DNA of 49,185 nt, from assembly GCA_964383505.1 (NCBI GenBank), contig CAYLHB010000005.1:1-49185 (forward strand). Direction: 5' to 3'. The stretch's first letter is position 1. The number at the start of each line of letters is the position of its first letter. The notes below the pieces were generated by a model. It worked only from the letters and a program-made list of their open reading frames with translations, had not been told where the DNA came from and did no database searches. Made by a program: the position numbers and the translations under genes. This DNA comes from CAYLHB01 sp964383505. GTDB lineage: Bacteria > Patescibacteriota > Minisyncoccia > Phycocordibacterales > UBA12088. Below, piece after piece: positions 38,095-45,648 of this stretch.

Positions 38095-40239
38095 CTACCC
38101 CCTCGCCTTCACAATGTCCGCCGCGACGTTGGGGGGCACTACCGCGTAGTGGTCAAACTCCATGGTCATGTTGCCACGACCCTCGGTCATGGAGCGAAGG
38201 GTGGTGGTGTACCCGAACATTTCGGAAAGCGGCACCTTCGCCTTGACCGCAACTGCCATGCCGCGCGGCTCGGAGCCCTCTATCTGGCCACGCTTGCTCG
38301 CTAAGTGACCGTTGATGTCGCCCATGAACTTCTCGGGCACCACCACCTCGACTTTCATGATGGGTTCGAGGAGCACCGCACCCGCTTTCTTGGCGGCATC
38401 TTGGAACGCCTGGCTTCCCGCTATTTTGAACGCGATTTCGCTCGAGTCCACCTCATGGTATGAGCCGTCGAAGAGATCACACGACACGTCAACCATCTTG
38501 TAGCCGGCGACGACGCCGCGCCCCATCGCTTCGCGCACCCCTTTCTGCACCGCGGGGATGTACTCCTGCGGAATGACACCTCCTTTGATGTTATTCACAA
38601 ATTCGAAGTGATCTTCGCGCGTAACGTTGTTGGGCCTCTTTGCGCCCTCCTCTTCGGGCTGAAGCGGACGGAGCTTGAGCTTCACGTGGCCATACTGGCC
38701 GCGACCACCGGTCTGTTTAATGTACTTGCACTCCGCTTCCGCCTCCCTCTGAATGGTCTCGCGGTAGGCGACCTGCGGGCGGCCCGTGTTTGCCTCAACC
38801 TTGAACTCGCGCTTCATGCGGTCAACGAGGATTTCGAGGTGGAGCTCACCCATGCCGGAGATGATGGTCTCGCCCGTCTCCTCGTCGGAGGTGATGCGGA
38901 AGGTGGGATCCTCATCTGCGAGCTTTTTAAGCGCGAGACCCATTTTCTCCTGATCTTGCTTGGTCTTTGGTTCAATGCGCACGGAAACAACCGGCTCGGG
39001 GAAAACGATTTGCTCGAGCACCACGGGGTTCGCTTCGTCGCAGAGCGTGTGCGACGTTTTGGTATCTTTGAGTCCCACCGCGGCGGCAATCTCCCCCGCA
39101 AACACTTTCTTCACATCTTCCCGCTTGTCAGCTTGCAATCGGACAATGCGCCCTATGCGCTCCTTGTCACCGGTGGTCGTGTTGAGCACGTAGGAGCCGG
39201 CTTCGAGCGTACCGGAGTACACGCGGAAGAAGGTGAGCGCTCCTACGAAGGGGTCTGTCTGGAGTTTGAATGCGAGCGCACAGAACGGCTCGTCATCAGA
39301 TGGACCGCGCGAAATCTCTTCGCCGGTCTTCGGATCGGTTCCTTTGACGGGGGGGAGGTCGAGTGGACTCGGGAGGAAGTCAACCACCGCATCGAGCACC
39401 GGTTGCACACCCTTATTTTTGAGCGCACTACCGCAGAAGACAGGAAAGATTTGGTTTGCGATAACCGCTTTGCGCAGGAGTGCTTTGAGCTCGTCGAGCG
39501 ACGGCTCATTGCCGTCCAGGTAGCTGTTCATCGCCTGCTCGTCATTCTCAACGATGCGTTCGATGAGCTCCGCGCGGTACTTCTCGACGTCAGCTTTGAG
39601 ATGCTCGGGCACCTCCACCATGGTTACGTTCTCACCCATTTTCCCCTCGTAGTGGAAGGCCTTTCGAGTGAGGAGGTCGATTTGACCGTTGTGCTGGTCC
39701 TCCTCACCGATAGGAATCTGCATGCGCACCGCTTTCTTTGAGAGGCGGTCGAGGATGCTCGCGTAGCTACGCTCAAACGATGCCCCCATCCTGTCGAGCT
39801 TGTTGATGAAGCAGAGGCGCGGCACGTTCGCCTCGTCTGCGTAGCGCCAGTTGGTCTCACTCTGTGGTTCCACACCCGCCACGCCATCAAACACCACCAC
39901 CGCACCATCAAGCACGCGCATCGAACGCTTCACCTCGGCGGTAAAGTCGATGTGTCCGGGTGTGTCAATAATATTAAAACGGGTCTTGTGGTTCGGATCT
40001 TTCGGATCTTCACCTATTTTCGTCCAGAAACAGGTGATTGCGGCGGAGGTGATGGTGATGCCACGCTCTCGCTCCTGCTCCATCCAGTCGGTGACCGTAT
40101 CACCCTCATGCACCTCGCCTATCTTGTGGCTCATGCCTGTGTAGAAGAGCACGCGCTCCGACGTGGTGGTCTTTCCCGCGTCGATGTGGGCAATGATGCC
40201 GAAGTTACGTACTCGCTCAAGTGGGTAATCTCTGTTCAT
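38095..40239 (-). CDS. fusA: elongation factor G
   Basis: A 714-aa EF-G, the translocation GTPase. G1 is AHIDAGKTTTSERVLFYTG (about 17-35), switch region RGITITSAAIT, G3 DTPGHIDF and G4 NKLDRMGA. Domain II follows at FCALAFKLQTDPFVGALTFF, domain III at ISGMGELHLEILVDRMKREF, domain IV at GGRGQYGHVKLKLRP and domain V at LLEPIMKVEVVVPEKFMGDI. Length is standard and all motifs are intact. It starts 140 bp after rpsG, with its own promoter-like sequence and a short leader hairpin, so it is probably transcribed both with and independently of rpsL-rpsG. Confidence 0.97.
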   Translation of the reverse strand: MNRDYPLERVRNFGIIAHIDAGKTTTSERVLFYTGMSHKIGEVHEGDTVTDWMEQERERGITITSAAITCFWTKIGEDPKDPNHKTRFNIIDTPGHIDFTAEVKRSMRVLDGAVVVFDGVAGVEPQSETNWRYADEANVPRLCFINKLDRMGASFERSYASILDRLSKKAVRMQIPIGEEDQHNGQIDLLTRKAFHYEGKMGENVTMVEVPEHLKADVEKYRAELIERIVENDEQAMNSYLDGNEPSLDELKALLRKAVIANQIFPVFCGSALKNKGVQPVLDAVVDFLPSPLDLPPVKGTDPKTGEEISRGPSDDEPFCALAFKLQTDPFVGALTFFRVYSGTLEAGSYVLNTTTGDKERIGRIVRLQADKREDVKKVFAGEIAAAVGLKDTKTSHTLCDEANPVVLEQIVFPEPVVSVRIEPKTKQDQEKMGLALKKLADEDPTFRITSDEETGETIISGMGELHLEILVDRMKREFKVEANTGRPQVAYRETIQREAEAECKYIKQTGGRGQYGHVKLKLRPLQPEEEGAKRPNNVTREDHFEFVNNIKGGVIPQEYIPAVQKGVREAMGRGVVAGYKMVDVSCDLFDGSYHEVDSSEIAFKIAGSQAFQDAAKKAGAVLLEPIMKVEVVVPEKFMGDINGHLASKRGQIEGSEPRGMAVAVKAKVPLSEMFGYTTTLRSMTEGRGNMTMEFDHYAVVPPNVAADIVKARG

Positions 40240-40290
40240 AGGTGTGGTGCTTTGTGGCTTACGGCTTCGCGCTCACGCTCCGCCGGTGAA

Positions 40291-40311
40291 TAAAAAACGC
40301 GCCCCGCGCTT
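40291..40311 (-). promoter_or_regulatory. 5'-leader hairpin with T6 upstream of fusA
   Basis: Minus strand AAGCGCG, GGG loop, CGCGTTTTTT: a 7-bp stem including one G-U pair followed by T residues. It begins at the predicted transcription start of the fusA promoter. It may be a terminator for rpsG transcripts or a leader element. Confidence 0.5.
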
Positions 40312-40318
40312 CGTGTGC

Positions 40319-40347
40319 ACTATAGCGTGCTTTCACCCATTCCTCAA
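40319..40347 (-). promoter_or_regulatory. fusA promoter
   Basis: TTGAGG (40342-40347), 17 nt, TATAGT (40319-40324), between the rpsG stop and fusA. Confidence 0.65.
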
Positions 40348-40381
40348 GTGAACGAGTGAGGTGGGAGTCGTGGCAGAGTCA

Positions 40382-40852
40382 CTACCACGCAAAGTGGGCA
40401 AACGCGCGGTTCGCCTCCGCCATGCGGTGGGTCTCCTCACGCTTCTTGAAGGCGGTGCCCTCACTTTTTGATGCCGCAATCAGCTCGTCTGCAAGAAACT
40501 GTGCCGCGGGTGCGCCGCTCTTTGAGCGGGTTGCGGAAATAATCCAGCGCATTGCGAGCGCACGACGTCGCTCGGGCCTGACCTCGCGAGGCACTTGGTA
40601 GTTAGCACCACCCACACGGCGACTCCTCACCTCCACAGTGGGACCGACGTTCCTGATTGCCGCTTCAAACACCTCGATCGGGTTTTCAACTTGCGCCTTC
40701 TCTTTGATGATATCGAGCGCGCGATACACCACTTTGCGCGCGGCCTCCTTTTTACCATCCCACATAATGGAATTAATGAACTTCGCAAGCTCCGCGCTCT
40801 TGTAGCGCTCGTCCGGTTGTATCGATAGCTTCTTCTTTAGTGGTCGCCTCAT
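40382..40852 (-). CDS. rpsG: 30S ribosomal protein S7
   Basis: A 156-aa S7, the assembly-initiating head protein of the small subunit. It has SAELAKFINSIMWDGKKEAA (about 22-41), VENPIEVFEAAIRNVGPTVE, VRSRRVGGANYQVPREVRPE and RRALAMRWI, all canonical, and ends with the typical AFAHFAW. Length and motifs are normal. It follows rpsL by 31 nt in the conventional str order. On the minus strand a TATAAC sequence lies 9 nt before the ATG, but read-through from rpsL is more likely. Confidence 0.96.
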   Translation of the reverse strand: MRRPLKKKLSIQPDERYKSAELAKFINSIMWDGKKEAARKVVYRALDIIKEKAQVENPIEVFEAAIRNVGPTVEVRSRRVGGANYQVPREVRPERRRALAMRWIISATRSKSGAPAAQFLADELIAASKSEGTAFKKREETHRMAEANRAFAHFAW

Positions 40853-40883
40853 GGATTATTGGTTATAGATCTTTCCCGCTGAT

Positions 40884-41300
40884 TTACTTAGCGTCCTTGG
40901 GCTTCTTCGCACCGTACATCGAGCGACCCTTACGTCGCTTGTCTACACCCGCGGCGTCGAGCTTCCCGCGTACGATGGTGTAGCGAATGTTGACGTCCTT
41001 CACGCGACCTCCGCGCACCAGCACCACCGAGTGCTCCTGGAGGTTGTGCTTCTCCCCTGGAATGTACGCGGAAACCTCCATGCCGTTTGAGAGGCGCACA
41101 CGGGCGTACTTACGAATCGCGGAGTTTGGCTTACGCGGTGTTTTGGTGGTCACCTTCACGCACACGCCACGTTTAAATGGCGCAGGGTAGTACGTTGGGT
41201 GATTCTTGAGCACGTTGAAACCGCGCCCGAGTGCAGGGACTTTCGACTTGCGCACGCGATCTTTGCGCGGACTTCGTACGAGCTGGTTGATGGTCGCCAT
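40884..41300 (-). CDS. rpsL: 30S ribosomal protein S12
   Basis: A 138-aa S12 of the decoding centre. MATINQLVRSPRKDRVRKSK starts the protein and the decoding loop reads KTPRKPNSAIRKYARVRL. The position equivalent to E. coli Lys43 (counting Met), a classic streptomycin-resistance site, is Arg. The second conserved loop, normally KDLPGVRYH, reads KDVNIRYT and is one residue shorter. The insert NVLKNHPTYYPAPFKRGVCV is longer than in E. coli. The ATG at 41300 is the family start; an in-frame extension to 41414 is rejected. It is preceded by a promoter and a hairpin with T6. Confidence 0.96.
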   Translation of the reverse strand: MATINQLVRSPRKDRVRKSKVPALGRGFNVLKNHPTYYPAPFKRGVCVKVTTKTPRKPNSAIRKYARVRLSNGMEVSAYIPGEKHNLQEHSVVLVRGGRVKDVNIRYTIVRGKLDAAGVDKRRKGRSMYGAKKPKDAK

Positions 41301-41319
41301 AATCAAGAAATGTCGGTAC

Positions 41320-41339
41320 AAAAAACTGCGGTTTCGCAG
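41320..41339 (-). promoter_or_regulatory. 5'-leader hairpin with T6 upstream of rpsL
   Basis: Minus strand CTGCG, AAAC, CGCAG followed by TTTTTT. It starts at the predicted +1 of the rpsL promoter and may be the site-2 protease terminator or a leader element. Confidence 0.55.
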
Positions 41340-41346
41340 TGGAGGT

Positions 41347-41375
41347 ACTGTACTACATGCCGAAACGGAACGCAA
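41347..41375 (-). promoter_or_regulatory. rpsL promoter
   Basis: TTGCGT (41370-41375), 17 nt, TACAGT (41347-41352). Confidence 0.6.
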
Positions 41376-41394
41376 GGAGGTGTAGGTGCGCGTG

Positions 41395-42039
41395 CTAGTA
41401 CGGAGGCACCTCACCGGTCAACGCCACAAACACCGCGCGCACGATAAAACCGATGGCGGGGCTAATAAACTGTACGAGGAAAAACAGCATGATGAAGAGC
41501 GCAATGAGGCCGTACCGGTACATAAACTGCTCCACCGAATCGAACATTCGCCCCGCGTGGTGGGGGAGCACACTACGAAGCAATTTCGACCCATCGAGGG
41601 GCGGAATGGGAATGAGGTTGAATATGGCGAGGAGCACGTTCACGATAACCACCAAACTCGCGAGCTCTCCAAACGCAAGCGGCATCGAGGAGCCGGCAAA
41701 GCGCACAAGAAGCCCAAAGATAACCGCGAGGAGAATGTTGACACCTGGGCCCGCGCCCGCGACGAGCGCCTCGCCCCACTTCTGGTTGCGCAAATTGTAG
41801 TGGTTGTACGGCACGGGCTTTGCCCAACCGAATAGAAACGGTGATTGCGTGAGCACAAGGAGCCCGGGAATGAGTATGGAGCCCACGAGGTCAATGTGGG
41901 GAAGCGGATTGAGGGTGAGCCGTCCCGCGTAGCGTGCGGTGTGGTCGCCCAGTGCATCCGCCATGTAGCCGTGGGAGACCTCGTGGAGGATGATAGAAAA
42001 TATGAGAATGAGAAAGAAGAAAATGTCTAACGGATCCAT
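41395..42039 (-). CDS. site-2 protease family (M50) membrane metalloprotease
   Basis: A 214-aa intramembrane metalloprotease. The zinc motif HEVSHGYMADALGD (about 20-33) has HExxH, and NLIPIPPLDGSKLL (about 135-148) supplies the third ligand Asp. Five to six hydrophobic segments surround them, such as FFFLILIFSIIL at the start. There is no PDZ domain, as in the short S2P/SpoIVFB-like or Rv-type group common in small genomes. Substrates (membrane-bound regulators or signal peptides) are not known. It is divergent from rpmB with overlapping extended -10 boxes, and lies ~95 bp upstream of rpsL on the same strand. Confidence 0.92.
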   Translation of the reverse strand: MDPLDIFFFLILIFSIILHEVSHGYMADALGDHTARYAGRLTLNPLPHIDLVGSILIPGLLVLTQSPFLFGWAKPVPYNHYNLRNQKWGEALVAGAGPGVNILLAVIFGLLVRFAGSSMPLAFGELASLVVIVNVLLAIFNLIPIPPLDGSKLLRSVLPHHAGRMFDSVEQFMYRYGLIALFIMLFFLVQFISPAIGFIVRAVFVALTGEVPPY

Positions 42040-42062
42040 ACGTGTTGCATTTGGTGTGCACT

Positions 42063-42072
42063 ATGCTACCAT
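42063..42072. promoter_or_regulatory. overlapping divergent -10 boxes (site-2 protease / rpmB)
   Basis: Plus strand TG-C-TACCAT (42064-42072) faces rpmB; minus strand TG-G-TAGCAT (42063-42071) faces the protease gene. Only one could be occupied at a time. Confidence 0.45.
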
Positions 42073-42124
42073 GGCGCAACGTGTGAGACCAGCTCGTCAA
42101 CAGCTCTTCCCACACGCATCTACC

Positions 42125-42367
42125 ATGGCAAAAAAGTGCGCAGTCACCGGCAAGAGTTCCCAAGTGGGGGGCAAGTACAGCAACCGCGTCCGTGCGACGC
42201 AGTTTAATCCCACGGGTGGTACTCGACGAAAGGCGAACCTCCTCAAGAGGCGTGTGTTCGTACCAGAACTTAACGAGTACCGCACGCTCACCCTCTCCAC
42301 AAAAGCACTCAAAACAATAAATAAGCGGGGTGCACACGCAACCCTCAAGAAGCGCGGGTTACTCTAG
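42125..42367 (+). CDS. rpmB: 50S ribosomal protein L28
   Basis: An 80-aa L28. It starts MAKKCAVTGKSSQVGGKYSN and continues with RATQFNPTGGTRRKANLLKR, then the beta core (VFVPELNEYRTLTLSTKALK) and the usual TINKRGAHATLKKRG tail. The start at 42125 is set by homology; upstream in-frame sequence overlaps the divergent protease gene. A TGCTACCAT box ~53 nt upstream gives a leader of about 45 nt without a clear ribosome site. L28 usually pairs with rpmG; here it stands alone. It ends 11 nt from the convergent PH-domain gene, with no obvious terminator between. Confidence 0.94.
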   Translation: MAKKCAVTGKSSQVGGKYSNRVRATQFNPTGGTRRKANLLKRRVFVPELNEYRTLTLSTKALKTINKRGAHATLKKRGLL

Positions 42368-42378
42368 GAGTTCTCTGC

Positions 42379-42984
42379 TTATTGAGTTACCCTGTTTTGT
42401 GCGCTCACAGTTCCCGACTCCTCTCCCGCATGAGGGGTTTTTTCGTTACCGGTACCCGACCTTTGTGCGAGTGCATCCATGAGTGCGTCCTTGACAGCAC
42501 TCGGGTGCGGCACCTGCTTCATAATGAAATCGTCGCTTATTGAGGCGGTCTGAATGCGCACGTTGCCGAAGTCGAGCCACGTGGCGATGAGACCGGACAC
42601 CTCATACGTCACGTCCTGTATGCGCTCAAGGGGAAAGCTCGACACCTCGCGTATGAAAAAGCCTTTCTGCTCCACGTCTATGATGCGCCGGTTGGTGAGT
42701 ATCCACACATCGAGCCAGTGATCGCTCCACACCGAGAAAAATCGCATCCAGAGGAGGAGCCCTACCGCAGCGACAATAAACAGTCCGAGCATCCCTGCCA
42801 TACCCCCGCTCACTAACGTGGTTGGAAGTGCCCAAACGATAACCTCCCCCACAAGCACTAGGAGCACCATGAGTATAAACAACCCCCCAAGCCCCACCGC
42901 TTCCAAGGCAACACGAAACCAGTGTCGGCGCACGGTGAGGAGAATTTCTTCGTTCGGGTGGAGGGGCACGAGTGTAGTGAGCAT
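42379..42984 (-). CDS. PH-domain (bPH2/YdbS-like) membrane protein
   Basis: A 201-aa protein with two transmembrane helices (about 23-45 VALEAVGLGGLFILMVLLVL, and ~60-82 MLGLFIVAAVGLLLWM). A bacterial PH-like domain follows: WLDVWILTNRRIIDVEQKGF, then SFPLERIQDVTYEVSGLIAT and DFGNVRIQTA. This matches the DUF304/YdbS-type family, of unknown function, often linked to envelope stress or secretion. The C-terminal ~40 residues are polar. ATG at 42984 is preferred to a TTG at 42996. It follows the 70-aa membrane gene by 17 nt and is probably co-transcribed with it. Confidence 0.85.
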   Translation of the reverse strand: MLTTLVPLHPNEEILLTVRRHWFRVALEAVGLGGLFILMVLLVLVGEVIVWALPTTLVSGGMAGMLGLFIVAAVGLLLWMRFFSVWSDHWLDVWILTNRRIIDVEQKGFFIREVSSFPLERIQDVTYEVSGLIATWLDFGNVRIQTASISDDFIMKQVPHPSAVKDALMDALAQRSGTGNEKTPHAGEESGTVSAQNRVTQ

Positions 42985-43001
42985 ACAAAGAAGCAACTAC
43001 G

Positions 43002-43214
43002 CTACATGAGGGTCGCGGTAAGCGCCGCCCCCACCATGAGGGTGCAGAAGCAGAGCGACACCACAAGGTAGAGCGTCGCGTTTGCGGTGGTGGTGAACCT
43101 GCCCGTCCCATACTTCTTCCAGTGCCACAAGAGAATGGTGCTGTAGACGCCGAAGACCGTGAGCATGAGGAATGTGACAAACCAAAGTGCGGATACGAAG
43201 AACTCAGAGAGCAT
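43002..43214 (-). CDS. small membrane protein, two helices, unknown
   Basis: A 70-aa protein with helices FFVSALWFVTFLMLTVFGVY (about 5-24) and LYLVVSLCFCTLMVGAAL (about 47-64), joined by a basic loop (WHWKKYGTGRF). No family recognised. The ATG at 43214 is exactly 6 nt after TGC-TATACT, one of the clearest leaderless starts in the window; an upstream frame start at 43283 would ignore it and overlap the ComEC-type gene. It precedes the PH-domain gene, so the two may form a membrane complex, though that is inference from context. Confidence 0.7.
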   Translation of the reverse strand: MLSEFFVSALWFVTFLMLTVFGVYSTILLWHWKKYGTGRFTTTANATLYLVVSLCFCTLMVGAALTATLM

Positions 43215-43220
43215 ACGGAG

Positions 43221-43229
43221 AGTATAGCA
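43221..43229 (-). promoter_or_regulatory. extended -10 box, leaderless small-membrane-gene promoter
   Basis: TG-C-TATACT, 6 nt (CTCCGT), then ATG at 43214. Confidence 0.65.
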
Positions 43230-43234
43230 CCGGT

Positions 43235-44083
43235 TCACTCGCCACAGGTAACCATCACCGTCCCTTCCGCGCAGGTCGAGCACACCGCGACCCCTCGCGC
43301 GGCGAGGCGTTCAAGCACCTCACTGTGGGGGTGGCCGTAGCGGTTGTCACAGCCGGCGGAAACAATTGCAGTTGTAGGAGCGACTGCGTCGAGAAATGAA
43401 TCCGAGGACGAGGTACGGCTCCCGTGGTGGCCAAGCTTGAGCACATCGCTCTTGAGAGATGCCCGAGCACCGACGAGGTACTCCTCAATCGCCTCCGGCG
43501 AGTCGCCCGTGAGAAGAAATGAATCGTTCCCGCACACAAGCCGCCCCACAATGGAACCGCTGTTCGCCTCGAGCGCAGAAACGTCTCGGTCCGGAAAGAG
43601 GATTTCAAGGTACACACCCTCGTCGAGGGCAAGCACTTGCCCTGCGCGCGCCTCTACCGGTTGAAGGCCCTCCTCACGCACCGCATCCACGAGCGCACGG
43701 TAGTCATCTCCCTCGTCCTTCACCCCGGGCTCAAGAAACAGACCGACGTCGTAACGCTCAAACACATCCGGCAAACCGCCGATGTGGTCGAGGTCGGGGT
43801 GCGTCGCCACCACTACATCGAGCGTTCGCTCGCCCGGACGCATAAACCTCCCAAGCTCACGTAGCACCGTGGCGGTCGCACCGGAGTCAATGAGCATGCG
43901 ATTGCCGTTCTCCGCCTCAATGTAGATTGCGTCTCCCTGCCCCACGTCGAGGAAGGCGACACGTGCAACACCACTTCGCTCCTCTCCCGCAACATCGCTC
44001 CACACAAGTGCATTTACTGTGAGGAGCACGAGGACCGCGTACCAAGGAGCATATCGGCACAGACACATTCTGACTTGCCCCAT
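43235..44083 (-). CDS. ComEC-type metallo-beta-lactamase domain protein
   Basis: A 282-aa protein with one N-terminal hydrophobic segment (YAPWYAVLVLLTVNALVW, about 11-28) and a metallo-beta-lactamase fold. It has FLDVGQGDAIYIEAENGNRM (about 44-63), the metal motif ATHPDLDHIGGL (HxDxDH), LLTGDSPEAIEEYL and LKLGHHGSRTSSSDSF. In ComEC/Rec2 this domain is fused to the C-terminus and is thought to degrade the non-transported DNA strand; here it is a separate exported or anchored protein, with the membrane core at 46184-47719. The ATG is 6 nt after TGT-TACACT. Function in DNA uptake is inferred. Confidence 0.88.
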   Translation of the reverse strand: MGQVRMCLCRYAPWYAVLVLLTVNALVWSDVAGEERSGVARVAFLDVGQGDAIYIEAENGNRMLIDSGATATVLRELGRFMRPGERTLDVVVATHPDLDHIGGLPDVFERYDVGLFLEPGVKDEGDDYRALVDAVREEGLQPVEARAGQVLALDEGVYLEILFPDRDVSALEANSGSIVGRLVCGNDSFLLTGDSPEAIEEYLVGARASLKSDVLKLGHHGSRTSSSDSFLDAVAPTTAIVSAGCDNRYGHPHSEVLERLAARGVAVCSTCAEGTVMVTCGE

Positions 44084-44089
44084 ACGAGA

Positions 44090-44098
44090 AGTGTAACA
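44090..44098 (-). promoter_or_regulatory. extended -10 box, leaderless ComEC-MBL promoter
   Basis: TG-T-TACACT, 6 nt (TCTCGT), then ATG at 44083. Confidence 0.6.
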
Positions 44099-44128
44099 TT
44101 ACAGGTGGTGTACGGTCACACAACATAG

Positions 44129-44156
44129 AGGGGCGGTCTCGTATCGGACTGCCCCT
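44129..44156. terminator. hairpin after the 76-aa unknown gene
   Basis: AGGGGCGGTC (44129-44138) pairs with GACTGCCCCT (44147-44156) including one G-U pair. It lies between the unknown gene (stop at 44163) and the ComEC-type gene start. Confidence 0.6.
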
Positions 44157-44162
44157 TTCTCG

Positions 44163-44393
44163 CTAAACACGAGTAATGTTTTTTTTATCGACTGAAATGC
44201 ATGGGTGTGGTTTAAAACGATAATTTTTTGTTGAAACCACCATGTGCGACCCAATCCTACGCACTCGACACCTTCCAAAGTCCCCCATGTCCTGAATGGA
44301 CTGGACCACATAAATACCGGTTTCCTCACCACCCCCTTTTTTGAACACAACAAAGTCGCCGATATGTAACACACACTCAAGAGATTCATTCAT
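44163..44393 (-). CDS. unknown small soluble protein, 76 aa
   Basis: A 76-aa basic protein of alternating polar and hydrophobic residues (HIGDFVVFKKGGGEETGIYV near residue 10, CRVRRIGSHMVVSTKNYRF near 42), suggesting a small beta barrel such as an SH3-like or KOW-type fold. I do not recognise a family. It begins 20 nt after the malic enzyme stop on the same strand and ends just before a hairpin, so it is the distal gene of that unit. It is more AT-rich than its neighbours. The frame is the only reasonable one here, but no clear ribosome site is present. Confidence 0.5.
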   Translation of the reverse strand: MNESLECVLHIGDFVVFKKGGGEETGIYVVQSIQDMGDFGRCRVRRIGSHMVVSTKNYRFKPHPCISVDKKNITRV

Positions 44394-44413
44394 TTTCTAC
44401 AATCCCTAGTAGT

Positions 44414-45562
44414 TCACCTGATTGCAGACGCTACCGCGTTCACCACCCGTTTGTCAAACGTACTCGGGATGATGTGGGTCGGCGTGGGTTTTTGAACGAG
44501 CGCGGCGAGCTTTTTCGCGGCCTTGAGCTTCATGGTGTCGGTTATCTGCGTCACCCCATGCGAGAGCGCACCTTGAAACACTCCGGGGAATGCAAGCACG
44601 TTATTGAGTTGGTTCGGGAAATCGCTCCGGCCGGTTCCCACCACGTACGCGCCGGCCGCGATTGCCTCGTCGGGCATGATCTCCGGCACCGGGTTTGCGA
44701 GCGCAAAGACAATGGGCCTTTGTGCCATAACGCGAATGTGCTCGGGGAGAATCGTGCCGGGGCCGGAGACACCGATGAGTACATCGGCTCCCGCGACCGC
44801 CTCGCGCACGCCACCCACCCTTCGCTCATGGTTGGTGAGTGCCGCGAGCTCTTTTTTGTACGGATGCAGGTAGTGACGCCCCGGCTCGATGATGCCCTTG
44901 CTGTCGACCACCACCACATCTCCCACCCCAAAGCCCACGAGGAGCTTCGCGATCGCGGTACCCGCCGCACCAGCTCCCACTACCGTGATACGTGCCCGCC
45001 CCGGGCTCTTGTGCGCCACTTTGAGGGCGTTTATGAGACCCGCCAACACCACGATGGCGGTACCATGCTGGTCGTCGTGCATCACGGGAATGGTAAGCTC
45101 CTCCTTGAGGCGTGCCTCTACCTCGAAACACTGGGGCGCGGCGATATCCTCGAGATTGATACCGCCGAAGCTCGGCGCTATCGCTTTGACCGCCGCAATA
45201 ATATCCTCGGTATCATGGCATGAGAGCACTATAGGTATCGCGTCCACACCTCCAAACTCTTTGAAGAGGAGCGCCTTTCCCTCCATAACCGGGAGCGCGG
45301 CCTCGGGGCCTATATTGCCAAGACCGAGTACCGCTGAGCCGTCTGAGACAATCGCAACCGTGCGACCCACTCCCGTATAGAGCCGCGTCTTGTCGGGGTG
45401 CTCGTGGAGAAACATAGACACCGCACCCACCCCGGGTGTGTAGAGCAATTTCAAAGAATCGCGCGTCGCACACGCGCGAGAGCGCACCTCAATCTTGCCT
45501 CCCAGCTTCTTGTGGAGCGCGAGGGCTTGGTGCTCGAGCGTACGGGGCATGCGAGGTTTCAT
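44414..45562 (-). CDS. NAD(P)-dependent malic enzyme
   Basis: A 382-aa malic enzyme of the short bacterial type, decarboxylating malate to pyruvate with NAD(P)+. Blocks seen are LKLLYTPGVGAVSMFLHEHP (about 38-57), VAIVSDGSAVLGLGNIGPEA, the catalytic Lys in MEGKALLFKEFGGVDAIPIV, the metal site ISLEDI-like NLEDIAAPQCFEVE, HDDQHGTAIVVLAGLINAL and the dinucleotide motif VVGAGAAGTAIAKLL. No phosphotransacetylase domain is fused. The ATG at 45562 lies 6 nt after TGG-TATCAT; an upstream frame to 45592 is rejected. It would supply pyruvate and reducing power in a reduced metabolism. Confidence 0.93.
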   Translation of the reverse strand: MKPRMPRTLEHQALALHKKLGGKIEVRSRACATRDSLKLLYTPGVGAVSMFLHEHPDKTRLYTGVGRTVAIVSDGSAVLGLGNIGPEAALPVMEGKALLFKEFGGVDAIPIVLSCHDTEDIIAAVKAIAPSFGGINLEDIAAPQCFEVEARLKEELTIPVMHDDQHGTAIVVLAGLINALKVAHKSPGRARITVVGAGAAGTAIAKLLVGFGVGDVVVVDSKGIIEPGRHYLHPYKKELAALTNHERRVGGVREAVAGADVLIGVSGPGTILPEHIRVMAQRPIVFALANPVPEIMPDEAIAAGAYVVGTGRSDFPNQLNNVLAFPGVFQGALSHGVTQITDTMKLKAAKKLAALVQKPTPTHIIPSTFDKRVVNAVASAIR

Positions 45563-45568
45563 GCGCAC

Positions 45569-45577
45569 ATGATACCA
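45569..45577 (-). promoter_or_regulatory. extended -10 box, leaderless malic enzyme promoter
   Basis: TG-G-TATCAT, 6 nt (GTGCGC), then ATG at 45562. Confidence 0.6.
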
Positions 45578-45611
45578 CATGCAACCACTCAATGCGCGCT
45601 CACCCGTACCG

Positions 45612-45620
45612 TGCTACCAT
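45612..45620 (+). promoter_or_regulatory. extended -10 box upstream of superoxide dismutase
   Basis: TG-C-TACCAT, with a predicted leader of about 21 nt to the ATG at 45649; the leader has no Shine-Dalgarno motif. Confidence 0.45.
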
Positions 45621-45648
45621 ATCTGCATACCAATTCACTACACACACC

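Noticed and set aside
38608..39741. Long plus-strand open frame antisense to fusA
   Set aside because: Same explanation: it mirrors EF-G codons, and no start signal or family match is seen.
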